Below are positions 25,934-35,692 of a stretch of DNA of 59,172 nucleotides, piece after piece (positions within the stretch are counted from its first letter, which is position 1; the number at the start of each line of letters is the position of its first letter). The DNA comes from Rhodothermales bacterium (GTDB lineage Bacteria > Bacteroidota > Rhodothermia > Rhodothermales > Bin80): contig JAJECV010000003.1 in assembly GCA_022821875.1 (NCBI GenBank), forward strand, positions 1-59,172, given 5' to 3'. The notes below the pieces were generated by a model, which worked only from the letters and a program-made list of their open reading frames with translations, made no database searches and had not been told where the DNA came from. Position numbers and translations under genes: made by a program.

Positions 25934-28480
25934 ATGGCGAAAATGCAGATTCAGGGCTTCTCGCTGAGATCTCTTTGGGTGCTACTCCCCGGGATATTCG
26001 CGATTTCCGGTGTCGTTGCCCAAGAGGAGCAGCCGCAGCGTTTTCGAGTCATGCAGGAATCTCCCTGGGTGGTCAGTCCCATGTCCGTTGCCTCGCTCTC
26101 CATGCGCCCTGTACAGGCTTACTGGGATCCACAGGAGGGAAACTACTTTATTGATCTGATTGCATTTCTTGAAGTGATGCAGATGTCCGTGGAGATTGAC
26201 GGTCTGGTCGTTCGGACGATCTACCGTGACACGGTCCATGAAACAGATTTTCGTCAGGGCATCGTTACGCGGTATACCGAGGAAAATATTCAGCGCTCCG
26301 ACTCACTGGAAGCCGACGGCTATGTCTATGCGGGCGGGTTTGACACCGATTTTTTTGATGCGGGAGAAGGCTTCCTCCTGACACCCCCGAATCTGCAAAA
26401 AATCTTCCCAGATGGCACCCTGTCCTATGATCAGAGCAAATTACTGATCCGGCTCTCGCAGGAATTATTTGCCGAATCGGAGTCCACTTTCCGTGCACGG
26501 GGATCCGCCCCCACACTTGGACTTGGTCCTATGTTATATGGCCGGCACCGGCGTTTTCTCGGAGGTTCCCAGATTGGATACCGACTCAACCGGATCCAGC
26601 GGTCCGGAAATGATGTCAACTATTCGGGATTCCTGAACGGGCGGGCTAGCGCCCTCTGGGGACAGATTCGCTCGGAGGGAATGATCACCTATACTGATGA
26701 TCATGATTTCCGTACCTCCTTCGGACAGTTGAACTATTTGATTGATCTGCCCCGATCCTCCTATGTTACGCAGATCGGTGTGGGCCGTACGAGAGTGGAT
26801 CAGTGGCCGGTACGGCAGAATTATGATGGAATGTGGATGAGCAACCGCCCGCTTTCAACCCGCCACCAACAGCGTGAAGCTGAAATCAGCGGCATTGCAG
26901 AACCAAACGCACTGGTATCTGCACTGGTGGGGGGCGTGGTAGCGGATCGTGTCCAGGCAGATGGGCAGGGACGTTACCGGTTAACGATTCCCGCCTACTA
27001 CGGCACCTCACGCGCAGAACTGGAGATTGTCCCTGCAGGCGGCGGAACCCCGATCAGGGAAACCCGCTACCTCTTTATCACCGAAGACCTAGTCCCGGAA
27101 AACAGGCTGTACTGGGATCTTCAAGGTGGTCGGGACCGATATGACGAAACCGCTTACGGGCATGCACAGGCCAGTTACGGGATCTCTACAAGTCTGACCG
27201 CACTCGGCAGTTACACGCTGGCCGACACACTGCAGACCGCAACCCTGGGCCTTGTTACAAACTATGCGCAGTCCATGATGGTCAGTGCCGAGGTCTCCTA
27301 TCCTGACTTTGCGACCCGGGCCACCTTGCAGATGTTTCGCAATCAGTTCCAGCTTCAGGGAGAGGCATCCTTTGCCGCAGAGTCAGGGTTCACCTTCTAT
27401 AGACAGCGTCTGATCGGCCGGGTCGGATGGAATTCCCGGCGACTGAGCACCTTTGTGTACGGAAGCCGCTTTGAATCCTTCAGCGGCAGTGAATCCATGC
27501 AGCTGGATGGTTCTGCAACCCTCCGGCTCTCCCGTCGCACCAATCTGGTCGTTGCCGCCGGTCCCCGATCTACCAGACTTGACCCCGATGCTCCAATGGA
27601 TTCACGCATGCACTGGCGAAGTTCACTCACTCGCTATGCAACCGTGGGGGCCGTACGCGGTCGAGTTGGATTCCAGGGATATGGAGGACAGTACGAGGAT
27701 ATTGATTTTGCGGGAGGAACGATTTATGCATCGTACCGGTCGGTTTCGTTTGGTGCCCGGATTGGCTATGACTTCCCGGCAGAAGGGATGAATGCTTCGT
27801 TATCCATACGCATGAATGCACCCTGGGCCAGTTTCTCAAACCACTCGTCCTTTGAAGTTGACAATCCGTACAATCAACAGAATGTATACGGATCGGTGAC
27901 ACTTGGCCGTGACCTTCATTTTTCCAGGCACCCGCAGGTCTGGAGCAGTGCACAGCTTCGCCCCTTTATTGACCGAAACCGTGACGGCCGGAAAGATCCG
28001 GGCGAAGTTCATCTGGACGGATTGGACATCAACGTTGTCCGTGCCCGTACAGAATCCATTGAATCCGGCGGGATCCAGGCAGATTTCCTGGCCCCGAGCA
28101 CCCTTTATCAGGTCGTCATTGATCCCCGTTCTCTCCGAGGGCCGGAACTGGATCTGCCAACGGGAACGACCTTCAGTTTCATTTCTGATCCAGGCACCGT
28201 AAAGCATATTGACATTCCCGTCCATGAAAACACGGTCGTTGAAGGAAAGATTGAAAACCTGCCCCTGAGTTCCCCGACCCTGGCTGTAGTGGTCTTTTAT
28301 CAGGGAGACGAGGAAGTTGCCCGGTCTGCAGTTTCGCAACAAGGCCTGTTTACCGTGTTGCTGCCGCCGGGCCCCTATCGCCTTGAAGTTCATGATTTGC
28401 TGGGTAGCGAGGATTTAAGTTCCTATACGCAATCCTTGAACATACAGGCCGTTAACACACAACAACTTGAGATCCGTTGA
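25934..28480 (+). CDS. Usher-like outer-membrane beta-barrel protein
   Basis: An 848-residue exported protein. After a signal peptide (ending GVVA) it has an N-terminal periplasmic region with repeated x-LIAFLEVMQMSVEIDG and KLLIRLSQELF motifs, then a long run of alternating amphipathic strands (residues about 190-660) with usher-type text: RETRYLFITEDLVPENRLYWDLQGG, YGISTSLTALGSYTLADTLQTATLGL, FARLTLQ-like elements. The C-terminal part has FIDRNRDGRKDPGEVHLDGL, a Ca-binding-like Sdr/usher plug-type motif, and Ig-like domains. It resembles FimD/PapC and CS1-type ushers, which secrete and polymerise pilus subunits. Evidence is pattern-based; a generic barrel remains possible. Confidence 0.62.
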   Translation: MAKMQIQGFSLRSLWVLLPGIFAISGVVAQEEQPQRFRVMQESPWVVSPMSVASLSMRPVQAYWDPQEGNYFIDLIAFLEVMQMSVEIDGLVVRTIYRDTVHETDFRQGIVTRYTEENIQRSDSLEADGYVYAGGFDTDFFDAGEGFLLTPPNLQKIFPDGTLSYDQSKLLIRLSQELFAESESTFRARGSAPTLGLGPMLYGRHRRFLGGSQIGYRLNRIQRSGNDVNYSGFLNGRASALWGQIRSEGMITYTDDHDFRTSFGQLNYLIDLPRSSYVTQIGVGRTRVDQWPVRQNYDGMWMSNRPLSTRHQQREAEISGIAEPNALVSALVGGVVADRVQADGQGRYRLTIPAYYGTSRAELEIVPAGGGTPIRETRYLFITEDLVPENRLYWDLQGGRDRYDETAYGHAQASYGISTSLTALGSYTLADTLQTATLGLVTNYAQSMMVSAEVSYPDFATRATLQMFRNQFQLQGEASFAAESGFTFYRQRLIGRVGWNSRRLSTFVYGSRFESFSGSESMQLDGSATLRLSRRTNLVVAAGPRSTRLDPDAPMDSRMHWRSSLTRYATVGAVRGRVGFQGYGGQYEDIDFAGGTIYASYRSVSFGARIGYDFPAEGMNASLSIRMNAPWASFSNHSSFEVDNPYNQQNVYGSVTLGRDLHFSRHPQVWSSAQLRPFIDRNRDGRKDPGEVHLDGLDINVVRARTESIESGGIQADFLAPSTLYQVVIDPRSLRGPELDLPTGTTFSFISDPGTVKHIDIPVHENTVVEGKIENLPLSSPTLAVVVFYQGDEEVARSAVSQQGLFTVLLPPGPYRLEVHDLLGSEDLSSYTQSLNIQAVNTQQLEIR

Positions 28481-29195
28481 TCCTTATTCACTTTACTTAC
28501 TAATGCTAATACATTTCATTGCTTTACAAGCTGCATCCGCCACGCTGGTGCAAGACCAGACCGCTCTGAGCAACACGATTCCCACATCACTGTGGGACAT
28601 GATCGCCTATGCCCGCGGGTTTGAATGGCCGCTAGGGATATTATTCGTTCTTGGTCTATTCGTCCTTACCTCTGCGTATGTCCGCCAGTGGCGTCAGTGG
28701 GGCGGAAGTCAGGGAATGTTGCAGATCGACCCGGACAATATTTCTGCAGACAGTTTTTCCCAGGCCATTCTTGAAGCCGAAACCAAACCAGGAAATCCCT
28801 ACTTTATTGCAGGCAGCAAGATTGTTGAGGAGTTCAGACGCGGTGGCACGGCACCGAGCATGGTGGATTACGCGTTCCGTTACATTGATTTGGATCGTGA
28901 GAGGTATGAGCAGACGGACCGATACATCAGCGGTGTCGTCTATCTTGCGCTCAGTCTCGGATTACTTGGAACCCTGCTTGGGATCTTTGTATTATTCATG
29001 TCCGGAGAACGTCACGAGGCATCCGACCTCGTTGGTTTGGGGATCGCGGTGGTTTCCACGATGTTGGCACTTGTGGTTCGCCTGATTCTGTGGCCGCTGA
29101 ACATCTTTTTACAGGCAACCCTCAGAAAACGATACAATACCCTGCGAAAATGGACCATTGCCTTTTCGTATGCCATCTCATCCAACCAGAGATAG
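28467..29195 (+). CDS. MotA/TolQ/ExbB-family proton-channel protein
   Basis: A 242-residue inner-membrane protein with three transmembrane helices: residues about 53-70 (WPLGILFVLGLFVLTSAYV), 155-178 (YLALSLGLLGTLLGIFVLFM) and 190-215 (LGIAVVSTMLALVVRLILWPL). The GLLGTLLGIF motif and the Thr in the third helix are typical of ExbB/TolQ. It pairs with ExbD-like subunits to use the proton-motive force. It overlaps the usher stop by 14 bases and is the last gene of the operon. A start at 28503 (MLIHFIALQ) is also possible. Confidence 0.85.
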   Translation: MRSVDPYSLYLLMLIHFIALQAASATLVQDQTALSNTIPTSLWDMIAYARGFEWPLGILFVLGLFVLTSAYVRQWRQWGGSQGMLQIDPDNISADSFSQAILEAETKPGNPYFIAGSKIVEEFRRGGTAPSMVDYAFRYIDLDRERYEQTDRYISGVVYLALSLGLLGTLLGIFVLFMSGERHEASDLVGLGIAVVSTMLALVVRLILWPLNIFLQATLRKRYNTLRKWTIAFSYAISSNQR

Positions 29196-29240
29196 TATTG
29201 CGTTTCGGGGCAACCTGTCACATTAAGCAGCGACCAAACG

Positions 29241-29396
29241 TGCACGGGTTCCATCTGGATCCGTGCATGTACAGGGAGGCGGTCCTGATGGTATTGCCGC
29301 CAAGTGGGGATTGCGGCGGTTCGCTTGGCGAAATGCCCCCCTATCCCTGATGTTTATTGCCGGATTTTGAGACAGACAGATTGATCACATGTGCCC
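29241..29396. other. Cluster of inverted repeats between convergent transcription units
   Basis: Three hairpin-capable repeats lie in the 218 bases between the ExbB-like gene and the convergent helicase gene: TGCACGG/CCGTGCA (29241-29267), CGCCAAG/CTTGGCG near 29301-29331, and AGACAGA/TCTGTCT near 29372-29404. They may act as bidirectional transcription terminators, although no long U-run follows any of them. Confidence 0.35.
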
Positions 29397-29413
29397 GGTC
29401 TGTCTGCCAGCAA

Positions 29414-32400
29414 TCATACGGATACAATCACGGTAGCAATCCTGGAGGTGACGCGGGCGGGATCCTGCGGGTTATGGGCCCGCTGCTCTTCGTAGATTGT
29501 CTGCATTTCATTTCGCAGACGCTCCGCCGACTCAAGCCTCCGCATTGCTTTGCCAGCCACGACCTTGCAGGAGGCATATTCGGGGACTTGGCCTGCTCTG
29601 ATTTTCTTCCGAATACGTATTTTTTCTTCCTTCCAATCGGGGTTCAGTAAGCGAGTCCAGTGCTCTATCAGTCGTTCCAGCGCCTGCAGACTCAACTCAC
29701 CAAACAATTTTTCGGCCAGCTGATCATCTCCTTCCTCGTCCGGTCTCAAAACAACTGCCAGTGATTCCAGAGGAGCAAGCATTCGTTCCGGTCGCAGATC
29801 CCATTCCCGGAACATGGGCAAATGATCCGTAAGTTGGTCAAGTGCCCGCTCCATTGCCTCGCTGTCCGGAGAATCCCTGTGCCGGCCAAGTTGCACAGTC
29901 CGTGCGTATGACTTGCGAAGCAGGTGTGCGCAGCGAATTTGATTTCGCACCACCTCATTGGAGTGTATTGCCAGGAGTCGCGGAGTAGAAACGTCACCGG
30001 TTTTGATGCCTCCCATCCCTTTGAGATGAAGGATCGTCGTCTTCTCACCCGATGGAAGCACCGCCAATTCTGCTCCCCAGACTCCCTGGATTCCATCCCG
30101 GTTTCTTGTCAGATCCGCCACCCTTGCATATGCTGCGGGACTCAGTTTATTACGAATTTCTGTCAGGATATCGTAATAGTTGTTCTGGCGCGGTTTTCGG
30201 GCATCCTGGATAAAATTCAGTGCATCACCAAAATTATGTGCCGTGACATCTGCCCCCTCGGCTTCTCTGGCAGACCCGGATTGCGGGCGGGCCGCCAGTG
30301 AACGGTTGATCTCTATCCGTCTGGCAGCATTGCGATCTGATGTCAGCGGGGGCGTGGGGATATCTACCAGATGATAGTGGATATCATCTACGGGGCTATT
30401 GATGCGGTCAATCCGGCCGAGCCCCTGGATCAGATGCACCATGCTGGATGCCACACTGATACTCACTAGTGTGTCACAGCTCTGCATATTTACCCCCTCC
30501 GCCATCTGATAGGTCATGAAAACAGAGACGCTTCCACTGGTACGTTTCTTCCCATCTTCCGAAAACAGGTCTTCAATCATGCTTCCGCTCCGTGAGCGTG
30601 TGTAACTTGGCGCCGTCACATTCAAAACCGCCTGGAGGGCCTCCCGCTCACCTGCTCCCCCTACATCCTCCCTCTTTGAAGCGATCACATGAACACTGTC
30701 GTGACATCCTTCCTGCGACAGGATTTCTGCGTAGACCAGAAGGGGCAGTACACGTTCCGCCAGAAACACCACGCGGGCATGTTTTTTCTGAATATCCAGC
30801 AGGGCCTTTACACATTTACCGTGCAGGATTTCCATGACCGGAGATGCCAGCAATCTGGTGAGGCTTTCGCATTCCGGGGTTGGTTTCCGGACGGGATCAT
30901 CTTCGGGAAAAATTTCAATCTGCCCGGGAGGCGGCGGCTTCCGGCGGTTGGCTTTCTTTTCAATTTTCCGAAGGTTTTTACCGATCTTTCCGTGCTGCAT
31001 TTCATACCGCGCCACGAGCGGGCTCATGCGCAGGAGGCTGATCAGGTTGCGGGCGTGAAGTGCACTGTCCCGCACCGGCTGGCGATTCAGTTCACCAAAT
31101 CTTGAGTACTGTCGGACCAGCTTTGGAGCATCTCCGGTAATGGCTGCAAGATGCTGTACGATCTGTGCTATTTTCACCTCCTGAGTGCTGGTGATCTGTG
31201 TAGCAGGATGGCGGCCATGGTTGGTGATATTCGGATACAGGCCACACCTGCCTGTGGTCTGTTTTGTTCTTGTACCGATGTCATCCCGTGAGCACAGTAC
31301 GACATACGGAGCAATCAGGTGAACCAGCTGCTCACGGATCTTTGCCAGCTTATCATTCTCCAGAATCGGATCCAGCAGCACCTCAAATACATCGGGACTC
31401 ATGGAAAGCCCCTGGCTCTTTCTGGAAAGTTTTCGGATCTGGCTGACGAAGTCATCCGGCATGAAAAGGGAAGCACGCTTTTCCTGGAAATGGACAAGGC
31501 TGTCCACATCGTGATTCCCCAACTGTGTCGCAGAGAGGAACACGGTCCAGGCCGGAGGTGCGGTTTCCATGGCTTCGGCCCGCTGTGATGTATCGGTCAG
31601 CCCCGGTGCCACCTGATGACTTTCGTCGACCACATGCACCGCGGTTCGTTCGAGCGCTTTGGGATTGGCCTTCAGTTCGGTATGGGGGATGACTTTGTAT
31701 CCATCGTCATTCTTTTTCCAGCGCTTTGCGATCCGGGGTGGAGAGATCACCATGGCTCCGCGCCGATTCATCCTGCCTGCACTGCTGCCTGGGACGATAT
31801 GATGGTAGGTTTCAGGGAGAACATAGGCCAGGTACTTCCCGACCGGTGTTTTTCCCGACCCTGCCGGAGCGCAGATAAAGGCAACCCCATGTTCATAAAT
31901 GGTTCCGGCAGCCTGATAGACGAGGTCAGCCTGATAGGGGAAAAGTTTTTCTACCCCCGAAAGCCTGTGCTCATCAAGCAGGTCGCTCCGCCAAAATGGA
32001 AACCCGGTCTGTTCTGCTATAGAGCGGGATACGGCATCCTCGGGGGACACCGTTCGCAAGAGGGTCTTCAGAATGGCAAGCACCTCCTGATTGCAGTCCA
32101 CGCTTGCTTCCTGGATCCTCTTCGCAAAGTCTGCCCGCTCTCTGGCCGCAGCCACGACCTCCGCAGAGCGCGAATCATATCTCAAGTCATCTGCGGATTC
32201 AATGTTATAGCGAAGCCCCGAGTAGGAGAAATTGGCACTCCCCTGGATCACCCCCAGCTCACTTGAAATGAGCTTGGCATGCATACGGCCCTGCCCTCTC
32301 CAGCCAAGTTTCTGCCGCGCCAGATCACCGTCAAATCCACGGATATCAATCTCGTTACGTGCAATCGCCTCAATCGCTCTCACCGCCCTCAGATCGGAGG

Positions 32401-32722
32401 AATCGTCCACCTTCAGGCCATGGTGCTGCATAAAGTGCCGGCGAACCGCTTCAGGAACGGAGTATCCTCCTGAAAAATGTGTTCGGCTGCCCGTATCTAC
32501 TCCATAGACCAACTGGATCCGGGGGCGCGGATGACGTTTCGGATCCTGAAATACTTCCGATAACTCGTCCATGATGATGGACAGTGATGACAGCAGGTCG
32601 TGGAAGCCGGTAACGATCAAACATTCTCCCGTATGCAGGTGCGGGCGCACCAGATCAATAACCGATTTATCAAGGTTGTCTGCGCGGGGAATGCGGGATG
32701 GCCGGGAGGAGAAAAATCTCAT
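29414..32722 (-). CDS. PLD-like nuclease fused to SF2/DEAD-type helicase
   Basis: An 1,102-residue cytosolic protein. Residues about 20-205 form a phospholipase-D-like domain with one HxK motif and Asn-containing tail (RMHAKLISSE ... GSANFSYSG). The helicase follows: Walker A CAPAGSGKTPVGK at about residue 285, DESH (VHVVDESHQVAP) at about 370, motif III LSATQ, and a C-terminal half with MTYQMAEGVNMQSCDTLV and HLIQGLGRIDRINSP (motif VI, arginine fingers). PLD-helicase fusions are known in restriction-like and DISARM/phage-defence contexts. The gene is isolated from the defence island at the right, so its role is inferred. Confidence 0.75.
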   Translation of the reverse strand: MRFFSSRPSRIPRADNLDKSVIDLVRPHLHTGECLIVTGFHDLLSSLSIIMDELSEVFQDPKRHPRPRIQLVYGVDTGSRTHFSGGYSVPEAVRRHFMQHHGLKVDDSSDLRAVRAIEAIARNEIDIRGFDGDLARQKLGWRGQGRMHAKLISSELGVIQGSANFSYSGLRYNIESADDLRYDSRSAEVVAAARERADFAKRIQEASVDCNQEVLAILKTLLRTVSPEDAVSRSIAEQTGFPFWRSDLLDEHRLSGVEKLFPYQADLVYQAAGTIYEHGVAFICAPAGSGKTPVGKYLAYVLPETYHHIVPGSSAGRMNRRGAMVISPPRIAKRWKKNDDGYKVIPHTELKANPKALERTAVHVVDESHQVAPGLTDTSQRAEAMETAPPAWTVFLSATQLGNHDVDSLVHFQEKRASLFMPDDFVSQIRKLSRKSQGLSMSPDVFEVLLDPILENDKLAKIREQLVHLIAPYVVLCSRDDIGTRTKQTTGRCGLYPNITNHGRHPATQITSTQEVKIAQIVQHLAAITGDAPKLVRQYSRFGELNRQPVRDSALHARNLISLLRMSPLVARYEMQHGKIGKNLRKIEKKANRRKPPPPGQIEIFPEDDPVRKPTPECESLTRLLASPVMEILHGKCVKALLDIQKKHARVVFLAERVLPLLVYAEILSQEGCHDSVHVIASKREDVGGAGEREALQAVLNVTAPSYTRSRSGSMIEDLFSEDGKKRTSGSVSVFMTYQMAEGVNMQSCDTLVSISVASSMVHLIQGLGRIDRINSPVDDIHYHLVDIPTPPLTSDRNAARRIEINRSLAARPQSGSAREAEGADVTAHNFGDALNFIQDARKPRQNNYYDILTEIRNKLSPAAYARVADLTRNRDGIQGVWGAELAVLPSGEKTTILHLKGMGGIKTGDVSTPRLLAIHSNEVVRNQIRCAHLLRKSYARTVQLGRHRDSPDSEAMERALDQLTDHLPMFREWDLRPERMLAPLESLAVVLRPDEEGDDQLAEKLFGELSLQALERLIEHWTRLLNPDWKEEKIRIRKKIRAGQVPEYASCKVVAGKAMRRLESAERLRNEMQTIYEEQRAHNPQDPARVTSRIATVIVSV

Positions 32723-32898
32723 TGAACTATCGGCGACACACGGAAAAACATATCCGGAATATCAAAAATCCGGGTCTATGCATGCACAACGCATTGGATT
32801 GTACAACTGAAGAAGTCGGAATCCAATTCATCCTGCCGGCCAAATGAATACGAAATAAAGCAATCTGGCAATGCGGTGCAATTCATGGCTGCCATTTT

Positions 32899-33864
32899 TC
32901 ATTCTTTGGCTGGAGATGGTTCGGTGAGCCAGCCGGCGTACTCGTTCATGACATAATGCGGACGGCCCTTGACCTCCTCAAAAATTCGCCCCAGATACTC
33001 CCCAAGAATTCCAAGCACCATGAGTTGGACTCCGCCCAGAAACAGAATCAGGACCACCGTGGAAGTCCATCCTTCGGGCAGATCTTTTCCACTCATAAAT
33101 ACCCCCAGTGCATAAACGAGATAACCGAAACCCAGCAGGGCCGCACCTGCCCCCAGCCATGCTGATAATCGCAGCGGGGCAGATGAAAACGACAGCAGCC
33201 CGTCCAGAGCCAACCGTGTCAGTCGCTTCATGTTGTAACTGGGCTTGCCGGCATGCCGGGCCGGACGGGCATACTTGATCCCCGCCTGCCGAAACCCCAC
33301 CCATCCGCGCAGCCCCCGAACAAACCGGTTATGCTCTGGCAGTGCATTGATCACCTCAACGACCCTGCGGTCCATGAGTGCAAAATCGCCGGCATCCCGT
33401 GGAATTTGAATATTGGAGGTCTTCTCCAGAAGGCGATAGAAATTATGGTAGCAGATGCGTAAAAACCAGGATTCCTTGCGATTGGTACGGATCCCGTACA
33501 CGACATCAAACCCTTCGCGCCATTTGGCGATGAACTGACTCAGAAGTTCCGGTGGATCCTGCAGATCGGCATCCAGAACGGCAATCAGGTCTCCCCGGGC
33601 GTGCTTCAACCCGGCGCTGACCGCGACCTGATGTCCAAAATTCCTGGAAAAACTCAGATACGCCATCTGCGGATTCGAATCGCAGGCTTTTTGCAAAAGT
33701 GAAAGCGTTCCATCGGTGCTCCCGTCATCAATGAACAGGAACCGCGTCGGGATCCCTAAATCCAATACCTTGAGTGCCTGAAGTAAGTCCGGCAGCACCT
33801 CCTCCTCATTGTAGCAGGGAAAGACGAGGCAGATCTCGGGGGCAGTCGCGTGTCGGTCAATCAT
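32899..33864 (-). CDS. Polyprenyl-phosphate glycosyltransferase, family 2 (DPM1/GtrB-like)
   Basis: A 321-residue protein with a GT-A domain (CLVFPCYNEEEVLPDLLQ, FIDDGSTDGTL, VLDADLQDPPELL, the DxD-type metal site) and two C-terminal transmembrane helices (LSAWLGAGAALLGFGYLVYAL and VVLILFLGGVQLMVLGIL), ending in EVKGRPHYVM. This is the layout of undecaprenyl-phosphate glucose, mannose or Ara4FN transferases that pre-activate sugars for envelope glycans. Substrate unknown. It overlaps the next upstream gene by four bases. Confidence 0.9.
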   Translation of the reverse strand: MIDRHATAPEICLVFPCYNEEEVLPDLLQALKVLDLGIPTRFLFIDDGSTDGTLSLLQKACDSNPQMAYLSFSRNFGHQVAVSAGLKHARGDLIAVLDADLQDPPELLSQFIAKWREGFDVVYGIRTNRKESWFLRICYHNFYRLLEKTSNIQIPRDAGDFALMDRRVVEVINALPEHNRFVRGLRGWVGFRQAGIKYARPARHAGKPSYNMKRLTRLALDGLLSFSSAPLRLSAWLGAGAALLGFGYLVYALGVFMSGKDLPEGWTSTVVLILFLGGVQLMVLGILGEYLGRIFEEVKGRPHYVMNEYAGWLTEPSPAKE

Positions 33865-34670
33865 GGGTCAGTAAAGGGATCTCCGTAGGCTCCAAGGCCA
33901 AAGAGTGCATAATCGTAGCGGGCCGGATCGTTCCGGTCGAGGTTTCGGCATGCTTCGGTGAGCTCCATGACAGCTTTCCAGTCGTTCATGTTACGGTTCA
34001 GTAATCCCAAGATACGCGCCTGACGGCCGGAATGTATATCCAGGGGCAGTACGAGTTGTCTGGGCTGGACGGATTTCCAGAGTCCCAAATCTACCGGCCC
34101 GGGTCGCACCATCCAGCGCAGATACAGAGAGAGACGCTTGCAGGCACTTCCACGGCTCGGACGGGCAAGATGTTTCTGTAACCTTGCCGGGGTGTCGGGA
34201 TGTGCGGTCATCATGCGTGTACTAAAGCGTTCTATGGCAAAATAAAGGTCGGTCTCCTGCGGCTTACATCCGAAGATATTTTCAACGGATCCAAACTGTC
34301 GAATCAGAATACTCAGGTTCTGTGTGAATGCAAGACAGTCTTCGGGTTGAAAGGTGCGGTGTACAAATGTGCGTAATGCATCACCATCCCGAACCGAATC
34401 AAAATTCATCACGAACCTCCAGGGCCGGAACTCCATCCGGGTGCAGAGCTCTTCCAGCTTTGCCAGAATCACACCGCGGGACCCCCATGCCAGTGTTGCC
34501 GCATAGAGGCCGATAATCTCCTGATCCGACGGATCCGTGAACGAATGACACAGTCGGATCGGATCATCCGCAATAAAGGAAGGAGACTCAAAGTGAGTCA
34601 CCAGTTGATTCAGGTAGAAAAGAAACGGTCTGGCACACAAAATCGGATCTATGTTATTCAGTTTGGCCAT
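33861..34670 (-). CDS. TIGR02757 (DUF2400) family protein
   Basis: A 269-residue helical protein matching the TIGR02757 family: PSFIADDPIRLCHSFTDPSDQEIIGLYAATLAWGSRGVILAKLEEL near the N-terminus, KRLSLYLRWMVRPGPVDLGLWK in the middle and LVLPLDIHSGRQARILGLLNR, then DPARYDYALFGLGAYG at the end. The C-terminal half resembles HhH-GPD DNA glycosylases, but no function is established. ATG 34670 is taken rather than GTG 34673. Eight bases after the oxidoreductase stop. Confidence 0.85.
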   Translation of the reverse strand: MAKLNNIDPILCARPFLFYLNQLVTHFESPSFIADDPIRLCHSFTDPSDQEIIGLYAATLAWGSRGVILAKLEELCTRMEFRPWRFVMNFDSVRDGDALRTFVHRTFQPEDCLAFTQNLSILIRQFGSVENIFGCKPQETDLYFAIERFSTRMMTAHPDTPARLQKHLARPSRGSACKRLSLYLRWMVRPGPVDLGLWKSVQPRQLVLPLDIHSGRQARILGLLNRNMNDWKAVMELTEACRNLDRNDPARYDYALFGLGAYGDPFTDP

Positions 34671-34678
34671 CACAGGAA

Positions 34679-35692
34679 TTAAGAGGAGATGGGAATCCTG
34701 GCCCCTCCTGACTCAAGTGATTTTTGTGCGGCATCCAGCAGGCGAACCACCGCTAGGCCGTTGCGTGCATCCGTACGCGGCGACTCACCCGTACGAATAC
34801 AGTCTACAAAATGAGCGCACTCCATACGTAATGGCTCCGACATACGGATATTGGGAATATGGATATCTCCGACGCGCATTGTCATGGATTCGGCAAATCC
34901 CACATACCCGGGCGAGTTGACTCCTTTATCATAAATACGCACCTTCTCCGCACTGCTCATCTCATCAATGACGGCCATTTTTTTACTCCCCACCAGCGTG
35001 ATCTTGCGGATTTTATGAGGATCCAGCCAACTTGTATGCAGATGTGCAAGCGCACCATCCTCAAAAAAGATCGTAGAAAATGCAACATCACAGACATCAG
35101 GCTGCAAGTACGCCTGTGCATGTACAGCGACTGCTGCGGGGTTCTGCTGCAAAAATGCCAGAGCAACCGAAAGGTCATGTGGTGCAAGGCTCTGCAGTGC
35201 ATTTTCCCGCTGACGTACAATACCAAGATTGACGCGTACACTGTACATGTAGTAGATATCACCAAGTTCCCCGCTTTGAATCAGCTTTTCCACATAATTG
35301 AATGCCGGATGATAGAGGAGCAGATGCCCGACCATACAATGGCAGCCGGTCTCATCAGACAAGGCGACCAGCGCTTCCGCCTCCTCTGCACGCTCCGCCA
35401 TGGGCTTCTCTACAAATACATGGTGTCCGCGCTCCAGTGCAGCACGGGCAATGGAATAATGGGATGGGGTCTCGGTTGCGATGACCACCCCATCCAGGTC
35501 GTCACGGGATAGAATTTCCTGAATCTCCTTGGTAACGGCAATCATCGGATAACACTCTTCGACAAACTGCCTTGCTCCAATATCTGCATCACAGGCGGCA
35601 ACCACCTGGCAGGCGGGAATTGCATCAAAATTTCTCAGCAGATTTTTGCCCCAGTAACCTACACCGATCTGGGCCAGTCGAACTTTATGCAT
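34679..35692 (-). CDS. Gfo/Idh/MocA-type oxidoreductase, probable UDP-sugar 3-dehydrogenase (WlbA/WbpB-like)
   Basis: A 337-residue NAD(P)-dependent oxidoreductase: Rossmann motif RLAQIGVGYWGKNLLRNFD, VVIATETPSHYSIARAALERGHHVFVEKPMAE with the catalytic EKP, and a C-terminal alpha/beta domain. WlbA/WbpB oxidises C3 of UDP-N-acetylglucosaminuronate. Assignment to that step rests on the neighbours: a DegT aminotransferase and a left-handed beta-helix acetyltransferase, together making a UDP-2,3-diacetamido sugar acid for surface polysaccharide. Overlaps the aminotransferase stop by 8 bases. Confidence 0.85.
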   Translation of the reverse strand: MHKVRLAQIGVGYWGKNLLRNFDAIPACQVVAACDADIGARQFVEECYPMIAVTKEIQEILSRDDLDGVVIATETPSHYSIARAALERGHHVFVEKPMAERAEEAEALVALSDETGCHCMVGHLLLYHPAFNYVEKLIQSGELGDIYYMYSVRVNLGIVRQRENALQSLAPHDLSVALAFLQQNPAAVAVHAQAYLQPDVCDVAFSTIFFEDGALAHLHTSWLDPHKIRKITLVGSKKMAVIDEMSSAEKVRIYDKGVNSPGYVGFAESMTMRVGDIHIPNIRMSEPLRMECAHFVDCIRTGESPRTDARNGLAVVRLLDAAQKSLESGGARIPISS

